A DNA stretch of 64,000 bases, from assembly GCA_913061275.1 (NCBI GenBank), contig CAJXSR010000005.1, positions 89,587 through 153,586 of the forward strand. The letters are read 5' to 3'. A program made the translations under genes and the position numbers. Shown here in pieces: positions 42,393 to 52,627 of the stretch (position 1 is its first letter; every line of letters begins with the position of its first letter). A model generated the notes under the pieces. The model was given only the letters and a program-made list of their open reading frames with translations, was not told the origin of the DNA and did no database searches. The stretch comes from an uncultured Paracoccaceae bacterium. Its GTDB lineage: Bacteria; Pseudomonadota; Alphaproteobacteria; Rhodobacterales; Rhodobacteraceae.

Positions 42393-43898
42393 TTAACGCC
42401 AATAATTTGGATTAAAAAGGGCAATTACGGCAACAGTTTCCAATCGGCCAAGAATCATTGCCACACATAAAATACTTTTAGCCGCATCAGATAATTGGGC
42501 GTAACTGGCCGCCCCCTCGATGGAAATATAGATTAAGGGGCCACATGTACTAAGCCCTGCAACTGCAAAAGAAAGTGCTTCTACAAAATTTAAACCCGTT
42601 AACGATAGTAACAACATTATCATTGCAAGCGTCATGACAAATACCATCAAGAAAATCCACGCGATAAATGCCCCTTCTCGACGAATAGAGCGGCCCCTTT
42701 GCCCTGCCCCACCTACAGAACTGGGGTAGCTTAGGCGCTCCATTTCGCGCAGCCCGTGTTTATAAAGTGCGTAAACACGCAAAAGCTTAATGCCGCCAGC
42801 TGTTGTTGCCACACCCCCGCCAAGTGCCGCTAAGCCGATAAATATTAAACCTGGCGTATTTAAACCTGACCAGCTTTGCGAGGTTGCCCATAACTGACTT
42901 TCAAAGCCCGTTGTAGTAAGAAAGGATAATACGGTAAACATACTACCCCAAAATGACTGAAAGGCAGAAAGGCTGTCAGCTTGATCGTTTATTTCAATCG
43001 CCCCTGTCCAATGTCGAATAAACAACAAAAGCGGGATAAGACATACGCATAACAAAGCTTGTGTTATCTCTTTGTCATGCTTGATTGTGCGCCAGCTTTC
43101 TTGTTCACGACCCGGTAAAAATGTATTTCGGGAAACGGCAAAAAACAAAAACAAAAACAAAGCCGCTTCAACCATCATTCCACCTTGCGCACCGGACAAC
43201 CCGCCAACAGGTGAAATGCCGCTGGTAGAAAGTACGGCCATCGCATGGGAAACAGCAACCAAACTGCGCTCGCCCAATACAATCAGTACAAGTGATAAAA
43301 CTGTTGTCAGCAATAGGTAAACTGGAAATATTTGCCCCGCGAATTTATTGATCCTATCCGTGACTTCTGCCTTTTGTATTTGTGACAAAGCCGCTTTGCG
43401 ATGCCTTTGTAATGCGTAAATCTCAAACCCCCCCATATTAAGCGGGGCAAATATTGCCATTGCGACAACCAATATCATAAAGCCCCCAAGCCAACCGACC
43501 AAAGCGCGCCATAAATGCAGTGGTTCAGAGATGGACTTTGGGTCGTCAAAAAGAGTGGCCCCAGTGGTTGTAAGGCTGGATAACATTTCAAAATAGGCTT
43601 GAAAAAATGTAATGGATTTGACCAAATGCGCAAAAGGCATTGCCAGAAATATTGGTAAGATCACATATGCGCCGAGCATTGTAATAAGGTGCGTCCCCGC
43701 CGATGTACCCTTATCCTGTTTGCGCGATGCAACCCCTACAATGGATGTAATAATGCCAAGCAACATTGAGTTGTAGAAAAACGTACGCGCCGTCAACCAA
43801 TCCTCTATACGAATAGCGTGAAGCATCGGAATTAGCATTGCGATGCATGATAGCCCCATGAGGACTACAAAGAATGGATAATCGTCTAATAGTTTCAT
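42393..43898 (-). CDS. trkH: Potassium uptake transporter membrane subunit TrkH
   Basis: A 501-residue membrane protein with the four-repeat TrkH/KtrB layout. Selectivity-filter regions with the conserved Gly are seen in SSLTTTGATLF, AVLSTSGISPVGG, SFLTTTGFESQLW and VAGLSTCGPLIY. The hydrophobic helices between repeats and an N-terminal helix pair are normal. It imports potassium together with TrkA, encoded 4 bases upstream. Full length. Confidence 0.94.
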   Translation of the reverse strand: MKLLDDYPFFVVLMGLSCIAMLIPMLHAIRIEDWLTARTFFYNSMLLGIITSIVGVASRKQDKGTSAGTHLITMLGAYVILPIFLAMPFAHLVKSITFFQAYFEMLSSLTTTGATLFDDPKSISEPLHLWRALVGWLGGFMILVVAMAIFAPLNMGGFEIYALQRHRKAALSQIQKAEVTDRINKFAGQIFPVYLLLTTVLSLVLIVLGERSLVAVSHAMAVLSTSGISPVGGLSGAQGGMMVEAALFLFLFFAVSRNTFLPGREQESWRTIKHDKEITQALLCVCLIPLLLFIRHWTGAIEINDQADSLSAFQSFWGSMFTVLSFLTTTGFESQLWATSQSWSGLNTPGLIFIGLAALGGGVATTAGGIKLLRVYALYKHGLREMERLSYPSSVGGAGQRGRSIRREGAFIAWIFLMVFVMTLAMIMLLLSLTGLNFVEALSFAVAGLSTCGPLIYISIEGAASYAQLSDAAKSILCVAMILGRLETVAVIALFNPNYWR

Positions 43899-43902
43899 AC
43901 GA

Positions 43903-45279
43903 TTAGAAAAAATCTACTTGAACTTGAAACAGTGTTTCAACTTGTGCCACATCCTTAGCAAGGCAAAAAATTACCACTGTATCGCCATCGTCTATTTTTG
44001 TATCCCCATTAGGGCGAATAATTTTTGTTCCTTTTTGCAAGGCCCCAAGCAATGCCCCGTCAGGAAAATCAATATCGCGTACTTTCATACCTGCAATGGG
44101 CGAGCTGTTCAAAACTTGTGCTTCAATAACTTCCGCTTCGGCATCCCCTATTGAGTAAACTTCCTTAACGCGACCATGACGGATATGGCGTAGAATTGAC
44201 GACACAGTTGTTGATCGGGGGTTGATAAAAGCATCAATTCCCAAAGGATCTTTTAATTCAGTCAAGGACGGGTCGTTCACCAACGCCACAGTCATTGCTA
44301 CCCCCGCAGCTTTGGCACGCGTACATCCCAACAAATTGGTTTTGTCGTCAGACGTTAAAGCTAAAACCGCATCAGCCTGTTCTATATTTGCTTCTTCCAA
44401 CAGTTCCATATCCAGACCATCCCCGTGCAATACGATTGTACGCATCAAGGCATCAGCTGCATTTTCTGCACATTCACGGTTTTTCTCAATCATCTTAACA
44501 CGAATACGGTCACCACTTTGCTCTAGGGTGGTTGCCACCCTTAAACCTACGTTACCGCCGCCCAAGATAATAATACGTTCGCGTTTTTTGACCGTTTTGC
44601 CAAATATCTCCAACCCACGGGCTAAATCTTCACTATGTATAACGATGTATATCTGGTCATTCACAAACAGTTGGTCATCTGCTTTCGGGGTGAATAAACG
44701 ACCAGCACGCCTTATCCCCACAACAACTGCACGCAATGTAGAAAATAATTCGGTAAGCTGTCGCAAAGGTGTGCTTAATACGGGGCAGTTTTCATCCAGC
44801 TCAATTCCGATTAATTGTGCCTGCCCATCCAAAAACGGTTCTGTATCAAAGGTGCACGGCGATTCAATTTGTTGTAGCGCGGTTTTTGCGACTTCCAGTT
44901 CAGGCGAAATAACCACATCAATCGGTAAGTGATCGCGTTGATATAGATCTGAATAAATCACATCCAAATAAGACTGCGCCCGTAGGCGCGCAATTTTACG
45001 CGGGATCGAGAAAACCGAATGGGCAACCTGACACGTAACCATATTCACTTCGTCAGAAAATGTAGCGGCGATAATCATGTCTGCATCATTCGCCCCAGCA
45101 CGGGCTAAAACATCTGGATATGATGCAAATCCCGTTACACCGCCCACATCAAGCGTGTCTGTGGCACGCGTAACAAGTTCAGCGTTATTATCCACAACAG
45201 TCACATCGTTACGTTCTGATGACAGGTGGCGGGCAATTTGCCAGCCAACTTGGCCTGCACCACATATGATAACCTTCAT
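43903..45279 (-). CDS. trkA: Trk system regulatory subunit TrkA
   Basis: A 458-residue TrkA with two tandem RCK units: MKVIICGAGQVGWQIARHLS plus VTVVDNNAELV in the first, and RIIILGGGNVGLRVATTLEQ in the second, each followed by a TrkA_C domain (IGIELDENCPVLSTPL; PIAGMKVRDIDFPDG). It binds NAD(H) and ATP on the cytosolic face of TrkH and gates potassium uptake. GGAGG lies just before the ATG. It is in the ntrYX-trkAH gene order common to Rhodobacterales. Confidence 0.95.
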   Translation of the reverse strand: MKVIICGAGQVGWQIARHLSSERNDVTVVDNNAELVTRATDTLDVGGVTGFASYPDVLARAGANDADMIIAATFSDEVNMVTCQVAHSVFSIPRKIARLRAQSYLDVIYSDLYQRDHLPIDVVISPELEVAKTALQQIESPCTFDTEPFLDGQAQLIGIELDENCPVLSTPLRQLTELFSTLRAVVVGIRRAGRLFTPKADDQLFVNDQIYIVIHSEDLARGLEIFGKTVKKRERIIILGGGNVGLRVATTLEQSGDRIRVKMIEKNRECAENAADALMRTIVLHGDGLDMELLEEANIEQADAVLALTSDDKTNLLGCTRAKAAGVAMTVALVNDPSLTELKDPLGIDAFINPRSTTVSSILRHIRHGRVKEVYSIGDAEAEVIEAQVLNSSPIAGMKVRDIDFPDGALLGALQKGTKIIRPNGDTKIDDGDTVVIFCLAKDVAQVETLFQVQVDFF

Positions 45280-45355
45280 ACCAGCCTCCTGGTTAAATCA
45301 CGCCCGAAAGCGTTCAATCGCATTTATTGGCAAATTCAGATAGATAGGTCAATCG

Positions 45356-46759
45356 TTAACCATCCAGTGAATCATCTTCAATCTCGGCCACGCGGGCACC
45401 TGATTTATTTGTTGTTACCACATTAAGAGATTTTAGCTTACGGTGAAGCGCCGACCTTTCCATACCAACAAAGTTTGCAGTCTTAGATATATTGCCGCCA
45501 AACCGATTGATTTGCGCCATTAAATAATCGCGCTCAAACATTTCACGTGCCTCACGAAGTGGCAGCATTGCAAAAGTTTTCTGGGACGGACCAGTTTCAT
45601 CTTCTGAGACAACATTATTTGGTAACTCTGCGGGTGTTATATCCCCCGTATCTGCCCCTAGAATTAAGACACGTTCTATAATATTTCGTAATTGGCGCAC
45701 ATTTCCAGGCCATGCCATTGTTTGCAACATTGCAGAGGTTTCTTCTGACAGACGGCGCAAGGGAAGCCCTTGAGTTTTATGTAGTTCGTCAATGAAGTGG
45801 CCAGCTATTAAGGGAATATCTTCCCGTCGATCTTCTAGTGACGGCACTTCTACAGGCACAACATTCAGCCGATGGTACAATTCTTCACGAAACGCGCCTG
45901 ACTTAATTTCAGATTGTAAGTCTCTGTTTGTTGCGGATATCACGCGCATATCGATACGCACCATGTCTGACCCGCCAACACGTGTGAATTGCTGATCCAC
46001 TAAAACCCGTAGGATTTTTGATTGCGTTCCGATTGGCATATCGGCAATTTCATCAAAAAACACAAAACCGCCGTGCCCCTGCTCTAACAAACCTGGTTCA
46101 TGCCCGCGTTCCGCACTTTCACGGCCAAATAAAACCTCTTCCATGCGTTCAGACTCAATCGTGGCAGAATTAACTGATATAAAAGGCGCCTTGGCACGAT
46201 CAGAATTTGCATGAATATATCTAGCTGCAACTTCTTTACCTGCCCCCGAAGGGCCAGTTAACATAACACGCGCATTGGTCTTTGTGATTTTATCTAATTG
46301 TGCTTTCAACGCCTTAAATACAACACTGTTACCAACCATAGTTGACGATGTTACATCGCGAACTTTCAGGGCTGCATTTTCACGGCGCAGGCGTGATGTT
46401 TCCATTGCGCGTGATATAACAACCATCAGCTGGTCAATATTAAACGGCTTTTGAATAAAATCATACGCGCCTTGTTTTATAGCAGCGACTGCAATTTCAA
46501 TATTTCCGTGACCCGAAATAATTACAATAGGAATGTCTGGGTTATCACGACGCACAGTTTTTAATATATCAATGCCATCCAACTTACTTTCTTTTAACCA
46601 AATATCCAATATTATCAAATCAGGCGCTTCTATATTAATCTCACCAAAGGCCTGATCTGAATTGGCAGCAAGTCGTGTTGTATAGCCTTCATCCACAAGA
46701 ATATCAGAGACCAATTCACGAATGTCCTTTTCGTCGTCTACTACTAAAATATCGCCCAT
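45356..46759 (-). CDS. ntrX: Nitrogen response regulator NtrX
   Basis: A 467-residue NtrC-family regulator starting at MGDILVVDDE, with GGA 8 bases upstream; an ATG at 46780 overlapping ntrY (ATGA) is the alternative. The receiver has phospho-acceptor Asp52 in LDIWL and Lys in FIQKPFN. The AAA+ part has Walker A GPSGAGKE and Walker B FVFFDEIADMP, but between them the loop reads LFGRESAERGHEPGLLEQ with no GAFTGA. The C-terminal Fis-type helix-turn-helix is ISKTANFVGMERSALHRKLK. Partner kinase is NtrY directly upstream. Lack of GAFTGA argues against sigma-54 activation. Confidence 0.93.
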   Translation of the reverse strand: MGDILVVDDEKDIRELVSDILVDEGYTTRLAANSDQAFGEINIEAPDLIILDIWLKESKLDGIDILKTVRRDNPDIPIVIISGHGNIEIAVAAIKQGAYDFIQKPFNIDQLMVVISRAMETSRLRRENAALKVRDVTSSTMVGNSVVFKALKAQLDKITKTNARVMLTGPSGAGKEVAARYIHANSDRAKAPFISVNSATIESERMEEVLFGRESAERGHEPGLLEQGHGGFVFFDEIADMPIGTQSKILRVLVDQQFTRVGGSDMVRIDMRVISATNRDLQSEIKSGAFREELYHRLNVVPVEVPSLEDRREDIPLIAGHFIDELHKTQGLPLRRLSEETSAMLQTMAWPGNVRQLRNIIERVLILGADTGDITPAELPNNVVSEDETGPSQKTFAMLPLREAREMFERDYLMAQINRFGGNISKTANFVGMERSALHRKLKSLNVVTTNKSGARVAEIEDDSLDG

Positions 46760-46776
46760 ATTATTTCCTTTTGGCT

Positions 46777-49038
46777 TCATGCCACTTTTGTTTTTATTAC
46801 TTTGTTATACTTTTGACTTTGTGCTGGCAGCACAATACGTGCCGTCGCACCAATATGTGTATTATTATCAAACATCGGGGCATCCAATAACTCTAATGTC
46901 CCGCCATGTTCTTCGATTATTTTTTTTACGATTGGCAACCCAAGGCCTGTACCGCTTTCACGATTGGTTACATACGGCTCAAACAGACGTGACCTTTGTT
47001 CTTGCGGTAGGCCAATACCATTATCTTGAATTTGAACAATCGTAGCATGCCCAGTTTCTTCTATATTTATACGTATTTCGGGTGCAAACCCAGTTTCGCC
47101 TTGCTTTTCTATATAACTGTCGATCGCCTCGCCTGCATTTTTGATAAGATTTGTCAGTGCTTGGGAAATCATTGTGCTATCTAATTCCAACATTACATCA
47201 GCTTTAGTATTTTCAAGCTTTATATCAATATCTTGTCGTGCATTTCTTTGTAATAAAACCGCATCATCAACGAGTTTTGACAGGTTTTCCATCTTGCGCT
47301 CAGGCTCTGGCATGCGTGCAAATTTAGAAAACTCATCAACAATACGGCGTAAATCGTTTGTCTGGCGGATGATGACATTTGTATATTGTTCCAACATCTC
47401 AGAGTTTTCACCCACCAGTGGTGCAAATTTACGCTGCATACGTTCAGCAGATAATTGTATCGGTGTTAAAGGGTTTTTAATTTCATGTGCAATACGCCTG
47501 GCCACATCACCCCATGCAGCCATGCGTTGTGCCGAAACAAGATCGGTCACATCATCAAATGTCACAACATAGCCTTCAAGTATTTCACCGTCAGTAATTC
47601 GTGCCGCAATACGAACCAGTAATATTTCCGCATTCCCTGCCCGTGTCAGGTTAATTTCATCTTGGCGTGACAGGTGGGATTTTTCTTGGCTTTGAATAAA
47701 CAGCGGCGCAAATTCGGGCACAACTTTCGATAATGGCAACCCTAATACTTTATCTTTTTCCACTTCCAACAAACGAGATGCGGCCGCATTTAAAACTTCA
47801 ATATCACCTTCTGGGTTCAAACCGATTACACCTGTTGAAACGCCTGTCAGGACACTGTCAAACAAACGGCGACGTTTTTCAGTACGTTCATTAACATCAA
47901 TCATATCATCACGCTGGCGCTTAACCTGTTGCGTCATGCGGTTAAAAATCCGGCCCAGCATAGCTATTTCATCATCCCCAGCTTCTTCTTTTACTCGCAC
48001 AGTCAAATCACCCGCCCCAACCCGCTGAGCAGCCCCTGCTAATTTTCCGACAGGGCGCGCAAGACGTTCTGCAAACCATAAGCCAAGCCAAATCGCTGAT
48101 AATATAACAAAGAATGCAAAGCCTAAGTAAATCAAACCAAGGTCAAACAACATTTTACCCCGTTCACTTTCCAACTGGTTATAAAGTGCTGCGGTTTCTT
48201 TAGTTTCATCAAGTAGTGTTAGAATTTTACCGTCAACAGTTCTGGAAACCAGCAAATAATGGTCTAGATAATTTGGCAATTTCAACAATGCGCGAAATTC
48301 ATTATTATCCCAATCCTGAATGATAATCGTATCACCAGTATCGGCCTGTTTTATATCTGCCGCTGTGGGCGCTTCAAAATCAAACAGATAGCTTCGATCA
48401 CCCCTTGCAACCAATTCAGATGCACTGTCGATTACATAGGCCTCTTTTAAGCCGCGTTGAACCAATGACTGGCCCTGAATAACGCTGTCACGAATATCGC
48501 CCCTGTCAATCAAGGGAAAACGATGTTTTTGTTTTACAAGAAAGCCGCCAAGAAAAACAACATCTTCTATCAAATCATCGCGTTGTTCAGCTTCATAGGC
48601 TTGTGCCGCTGATAGGGACGATCCTACCACATCATGAACCCGCTCTGAAAACCAACCTTCGATACCGATATTCAAAGTTACCGTCGCAAATACCGCGACA
48701 AGCACAGTTGGGACAAATGCCACCAATGCAAAAACGCCACTAAGACGCAAGTGTAAGCGAGAACCGGCGGATTTAGCACGTCTGGCGGCAACCATCTGCA
48801 TGATGCGGCGGGCTACCAGTGCAACAATTACCAAAACATATACAAAATCAGACAGTAATATGCCCCGAAACAAGCTAGGGGAAATTTGATTTCCAAACCT
48901 GTTCAAAAGAAAAACTGTAATGAAAAGCAGCAATGGCCCAAGTGCGACCAAAGCAAGCGTTAAAGCGTTTTGTACTTTTCTACGTTTGCGCCACACATTT
49001 AGCCGATTTAACTTCATTAAAAGTGGAATGCGTCCCAT
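46777..49038 (-). CDS. ntrY: Nitrogen sensor kinase NtrY
   Basis: A large membrane histidine kinase (about 753 residues). Several N-terminal membrane helices (ALTLALVALGPLLLFITVFLL, GILLSDFVYVLVIVALV, LSGVFALVAFVPTVLVAVFATV) are followed by a periplasmic region, a further helix near 330, HAMP (RVGAGDLTVRV), PAS (VLTGVSTGVIGLNPEG), the H box RIAHEIKNPLTPIQLSAERM and the ATP-binding N and G boxes (NLIKNAGEAID, GTGLGLPIVKKI). GTG 49071 and ATG 49017 are other possible starts. It phosphorylates NtrX, whose gene follows closely. Confidence 0.93.
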   Translation of the reverse strand: MGRIPLLMKLNRLNVWRKRRKVQNALTLALVALGPLLLFITVFLLNRFGNQISPSLFRGILLSDFVYVLVIVALVARRIMQMVAARRAKSAGSRLHLRLSGVFALVAFVPTVLVAVFATVTLNIGIEGWFSERVHDVVGSSLSAAQAYEAEQRDDLIEDVVFLGGFLVKQKHRFPLIDRGDIRDSVIQGQSLVQRGLKEAYVIDSASELVARGDRSYLFDFEAPTAADIKQADTGDTIIIQDWDNNEFRALLKLPNYLDHYLLVSRTVDGKILTLLDETKETAALYNQLESERGKMLFDLGLIYLGFAFFVILSAIWLGLWFAERLARPVGKLAGAAQRVGAGDLTVRVKEEAGDDEIAMLGRIFNRMTQQVKRQRDDMIDVNERTEKRRRLFDSVLTGVSTGVIGLNPEGDIEVLNAAASRLLEVEKDKVLGLPLSKVVPEFAPLFIQSQEKSHLSRQDEINLTRAGNAEILLVRIAARITDGEILEGYVVTFDDVTDLVSAQRMAAWGDVARRIAHEIKNPLTPIQLSAERMQRKFAPLVGENSEMLEQYTNVIIRQTNDLRRIVDEFSKFARMPEPERKMENLSKLVDDAVLLQRNARQDIDIKLENTKADVMLELDSTMISQALTNLIKNAGEAIDSYIEKQGETGFAPEIRINIEETGHATIVQIQDNGIGLPQEQRSRLFEPYVTNRESGTGLGLPIVKKIIEEHGGTLELLDAPMFDNNTHIGATARIVLPAQSQKYNKVIKTKVA

Positions 49039-49081
49039 TCTGCCCGAGTCGTTTCCTATGCTTAGTATCACTGTGGCAGTT

Positions 49082-50461
49082 TTACATCATTTTTTTGGTT
49101 CGTGTAACCATTATATCAAGGTCACGTATCTTTTTTCGTAAAGTATTTCGATTAAGGCCCAATAACTCTGCCGCTTTAATCTGATTACCGCGTGTTGCAG
49201 ACAACGTTAATGCAACCAAAGGCAGCTCAATTTCTCGTAAAATGCGGTTATAAAGCCCAGGTGGGGGTAATTGATCGCCATGTAGATCAAAATACCGCCT
49301 TAAGTGTGCTTCAACCGATGTAGATAGCTTATCACCGTTAAGAGGTATGTTGCCTACCGAAGTTTTGGGGGCTTGTTGCATCACCTGTTCGATAAACTTA
49401 TAGGTGATCTCATCTTCTGGGCATAAAACTACAACACGTTGTACAAAATTACTTAACTCGCGTACATTTCCGGGCCATAATGCGCTACGCATATGCTCTA
49501 ACGCTTTGTTTGAAATAGTTTTATGTTTCTGCCCTTCTGCTGCAATCACTTGCAAGAAGTGCAATGTCAGTTCTGAAATATCATCCATTCTGTCACGCAA
49601 TGGGGGCAATGAAAACGGCATGACGCTTAATCTGTAAAACAAATCTTCCCGAAACAAACCTTCATTCACCAAACTTGCCAATGGTTTTTGGGTTGAGGAA
49701 ATAAATCGCAAATTCTTTTCTTGAACCATCGGGGATTGCATCAAATCTAACAATCGTAATTGCGTATCTGTAGGCATTTCCGAAATTTCATCCAGATAAA
49801 CTGTTGCCCCACTTGGAATTTGAACTTCATCTTGCAAAGATGATTCGATCATTTGCGCACTCGTTGTTGCTGAAGGAAACGTAATCATTGGTGCATTTGA
49901 ACGATTACCAAGTTGGTGCAAAATACTTGTAATTAAATTCTTACCTGTCCCGCTTTCCCCTGTTATCATCACATTAAGGTCAGTGTTTAGTATCCGTGCA
50001 ATAATGCGATACACGTCTTGCATTGCAGGTGAACTGCCTACAAGTGGTAAACCTTTGCCATCTTTTGTTGATGCGGGATTTGACAATGATGGGGTGTTTG
50101 ATTGATTTAATGCGCGACTTACTTTTGATAGAAGTTCTTTTAAATCAAATGGTTTTGGCAAATAATCATACGCACCTTGTTCTGATGCCTTGATCGCCGT
50201 CATAACCGTATTTTGCGCAGATATTATGATAACAGGCAGATTGGGGCGTTTGCGTTGAATTTTCGGCAATAAATCCAATCCATTTCCGTCTGGCATCATA
50301 ACATCGGATATAACCGCATCGCCTTCACCCTCTTCAATCCACCGCCACAGCGTAGATACACTACCAGTAGAACGCACTTTGCACCCAGCACGTGTCAATG
50401 CTTGGGTTAAGACCGTTCGAATTGTGCGGTCATCATCTGCAACTATTACTGTGCCATCCAT
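49082..50461 (-). CDS. ntrC: Nitrogen regulator NtrC (lacking GAFTGA)
   Basis: A 459-residue NtrC starting at MDGTVIVADDD, with its first base inside the ntrB stop. The receiver has Asp53 in ISDVMMPDGNG and Lys in YLPKPFD. The AAA+ domain has Walker A GESGTGKN and VYLDEISEMP, but the segment between (QMIESSLQDEVQIPSGAT) is shortened and lacks GAFTGA. This matches Rhodobacter capsulatus NtrC, which activates sigma-70 RNA polymerase. The C-terminal Fis domain (IKAAELLGLNRNTLRKKIRDL) binds DNA. Confidence 0.95.
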   Translation of the reverse strand: MDGTVIVADDDRTIRTVLTQALTRAGCKVRSTGSVSTLWRWIEEGEGDAVISDVMMPDGNGLDLLPKIQRKRPNLPVIIISAQNTVMTAIKASEQGAYDYLPKPFDLKELLSKVSRALNQSNTPSLSNPASTKDGKGLPLVGSSPAMQDVYRIIARILNTDLNVMITGESGTGKNLITSILHQLGNRSNAPMITFPSATTSAQMIESSLQDEVQIPSGATVYLDEISEMPTDTQLRLLDLMQSPMVQEKNLRFISSTQKPLASLVNEGLFREDLFYRLSVMPFSLPPLRDRMDDISELTLHFLQVIAAEGQKHKTISNKALEHMRSALWPGNVRELSNFVQRVVVLCPEDEITYKFIEQVMQQAPKTSVGNIPLNGDKLSTSVEAHLRRYFDLHGDQLPPPGLYNRILREIELPLVALTLSATRGNQIKAAELLGLNRNTLRKKIRDLDIMVTRTKKMM

Positions 50462-51540
50462 TATCCAAATTCCTTTTTTGCACGCCAAACAGGTAAGCGA
50501 ACTGAAAATACTGTTTTGCCCGTTGTGCTGGCACATTCCACCAGACCACCATGGGCGGCTATAATCTTAGACACCAATGGCAAACCCAGACCTGTGCCGT
50601 TGGATTTCGAAGTCACGAAAGGATCAAAAACCTCACCTATAAGTAGCTCAGGAATACCTATTCCATTATCAATAACCTCTATCAGAAGTGGTAAATTCTG
50701 CGTTCTATTGCCTTGCATGGCCAATTTCACACCAGAATTGTATGAAGTGCGAAGCTTGATTACACCTCTGTTTTTACTAACCGCTTCTGCGGCATTCTTG
50801 ATAAGGTTTTGAAATACCTGAAGTAATTGATCTGCATCGCCAGATGCATCGGGCAATGATGGGTCATATTCGACACTAAAACTAACATCTGCCGCATATC
50901 CCGCCATAGCCGCACGTTGGGCGCGGTCAAGAATGTCGTGAATGTTAACTGGCTTTGCTTCCATTGGGCGTTGATCGCCAAAATGTTCAACACGATCAAC
51001 AAGTTGACCAATACGCTTTGCTTCTTGCTCTATCATTTCTGCAAGTTCAATATCTTCTCCCTTGGCATTCATCGCCAATAGTTGTGCAGCCCCTGAAATT
51101 CCCGCCAAAGGGTTTCGTATCTCATGCGCCAACATTGCAGCCATTGCAGTAACCGATCTGGCTGCAGATAAGTTTGTTAAAGATTGACTCATTTTTTGCG
51201 CAACACCTGTTGGTTGCACCACCATAAGAAGCTCAGTTTGTGTTGGGTTCAGAAAGCTTACATAGACGTTGCCACATATTAAAGGTTTACCCACGACTGC
51301 CACATCAATGTTATATTGGGTTACCGAGCCCGTATCCTTAATAGCTTGCTTGACTGTGCTAACCAAAATGGAATTTTCGTGGAAAAAATTAGCAATATCT
51401 TTTGATATCATCTGCTTTTGCGAGGTGGCTATTAGTTGTTCAGCCGAAGCATTTACATGAAGTATTTTACAGTCAGAACCTAGAACAAATGCAGGAAATG
51501 GTAACGCACCCCATATGTTTTCATAGGTGTTATAGGTCAT
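50461..51540 (-). CDS. ntrB: Nitrogen sensor kinase NtrB
   Basis: A 359-residue cytosolic kinase: PAS domain (FPAFVLGSDCKILHVNASAE), H box with His139 in AMLAHEIRNPLAGISGAAQLL, then NLIKNAAEAVSKNRG (N box), VIDNGIGIP and GTGLGLPLVSKIIAAHGG (G boxes). It controls NtrC phosphorylation in response to PII proteins. It overlaps dusB by 4 bases and ntrC by 1 base, a tight nifR3-ntrB-ntrC operon. Confidence 0.95.
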   Translation of the reverse strand: MTYNTYENIWGALPFPAFVLGSDCKILHVNASAEQLIATSQKQMISKDIANFFHENSILVSTVKQAIKDTGSVTQYNIDVAVVGKPLICGNVYVSFLNPTQTELLMVVQPTGVAQKMSQSLTNLSAARSVTAMAAMLAHEIRNPLAGISGAAQLLAMNAKGEDIELAEMIEQEAKRIGQLVDRVEHFGDQRPMEAKPVNIHDILDRAQRAAMAGYAADVSFSVEYDPSLPDASGDADQLLQVFQNLIKNAAEAVSKNRGVIKLRTSYNSGVKLAMQGNRTQNLPLLIEVIDNGIGIPELLIGEVFDPFVTSKSNGTGLGLPLVSKIIAAHGGLVECASTTGKTVFSVRLPVWRAKKEFG

Positions 51541-52520
51541 GCGGCAACCGCTTTATCTGTATCAAGTTGCGCAATTAACTTCAGCACATTATCAGTATTT
51601 TTTTCAGTTTGAATAGCGCGGCGCAATTCGCGAGAGGTGCCAAGATCATCCATATACCACCCCATGTGTTTACGCGCGACCTTACCGCCTAATACATCCC
51701 CGTAAAACTTTAACATTGAAATGTAATGATTTGATATTAAAGTAATTAGTTCACTACCAAATGGAATATTAGGGGCCTTGCATCCAAAAATATCATGTGC
51801 AATTTGTGCTAAAGCCCACGGCCTACCTTGCGCCCCACGCCCAACCATAACACCATCTGCACCAGATAGTTTTAACGCCAGTTTTGCACTATCCGTGTCA
51901 ACAATATCACCGTTGGCAATCACGGGTATTGTAACCACATCCTTTACACCTGCAATCGCGGCCCAATCGGCATAGCCTTTATAAAACTGGCATCTTGTGC
52001 GGCCATGTATAGTCACCATTTTAATGCCTGCCTCTTCGGCACGTTTTGCCAAATAAGGTGCGTTCAACATCTCATCGTCCCAACCTAGTCGGGTTTTTAG
52101 AGTTACGGGCACATCAACCGCATCAATCACAGCTTCAATCAGTGATAAAGCAAAGTCTGGGGTTTTCATTAATGCAGAGCCAGATAACCCGTTTGTAACA
52201 GTTTTAGCAGGGCACCCCATATTAATATCGATGATTTTTGCACCATTATCGGCACACATTTTGGCACATTCGGACATCCAGTAAGCATCACGCCCAGCAA
52301 TCTGCACGGATGTATTTTGTGCCTCAAACCCAAGTTCTGCACGCGCACGTGTATTGGGATGTGCTTGCACCATTTCTTGTGAAGCAATCATCTCTGACAC
52401 AACTAAACCCGCCCCAAAACCAGATACAAGGTTACGAAACGGTAAATCTGTGATACCAGCTAAGGGAGCTAAAAAAACCGCAGGCGTTAGTGCCTTATTA
52501 TCAATCAATATAGAGGTCAT
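51537..52520 (-). CDS. dusB: tRNA-dihydrouridine synthase B (NifR3)
   Basis: A 327-residue FMN-dependent TIM-barrel protein. LAPLAGITDLPFRNLVSGFGAGLVVSEM opens the chain; IDINMGCPAKTVTNGLSGSALM carries the catalytic Cys; TLKTRLGWDD, VTIHGRTRCQFYKGYADW and DGVMVGRGAQGRPW complete the site. It reduces uridine in the tRNA D loop. Its place ahead of ntrBC is the classic nifR3 position in Rhodobacter. It is divergent from ispDF. Confidence 0.95.
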   Translation of the reverse strand: MTSILIDNKALTPAVFLAPLAGITDLPFRNLVSGFGAGLVVSEMIASQEMVQAHPNTRARAELGFEAQNTSVQIAGRDAYWMSECAKMCADNGAKIIDINMGCPAKTVTNGLSGSALMKTPDFALSLIEAVIDAVDVPVTLKTRLGWDDEMLNAPYLAKRAEEAGIKMVTIHGRTRCQFYKGYADWAAIAGVKDVVTIPVIANGDIVDTDSAKLALKLSGADGVMVGRGAQGRPWALAQIAHDIFGCKAPNIPFGSELITLISNHYISMLKFYGDVLGGKVARKHMGWYMDDLGTSRELRRAIQTEKNTDNVLKLIAQLDTDKAVAA

Positions 52521-52627
52521 GCCTAATCCTTATGCAAATAGATCGTTAAACCTGATCGCTTGGTACATCAATACTTGGTTATGGTAAAAGTCGAAAACTT
52601 GCATAATAAAACAGCATACACATAATA

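Noticed and set aside
50462..50536. 25-codon N-terminal extension of NtrC
   Set aside because: It reads backward into ntrB coding sequence; MDGTVIVADDD is the normal receiver start and touches the ntrB stop.
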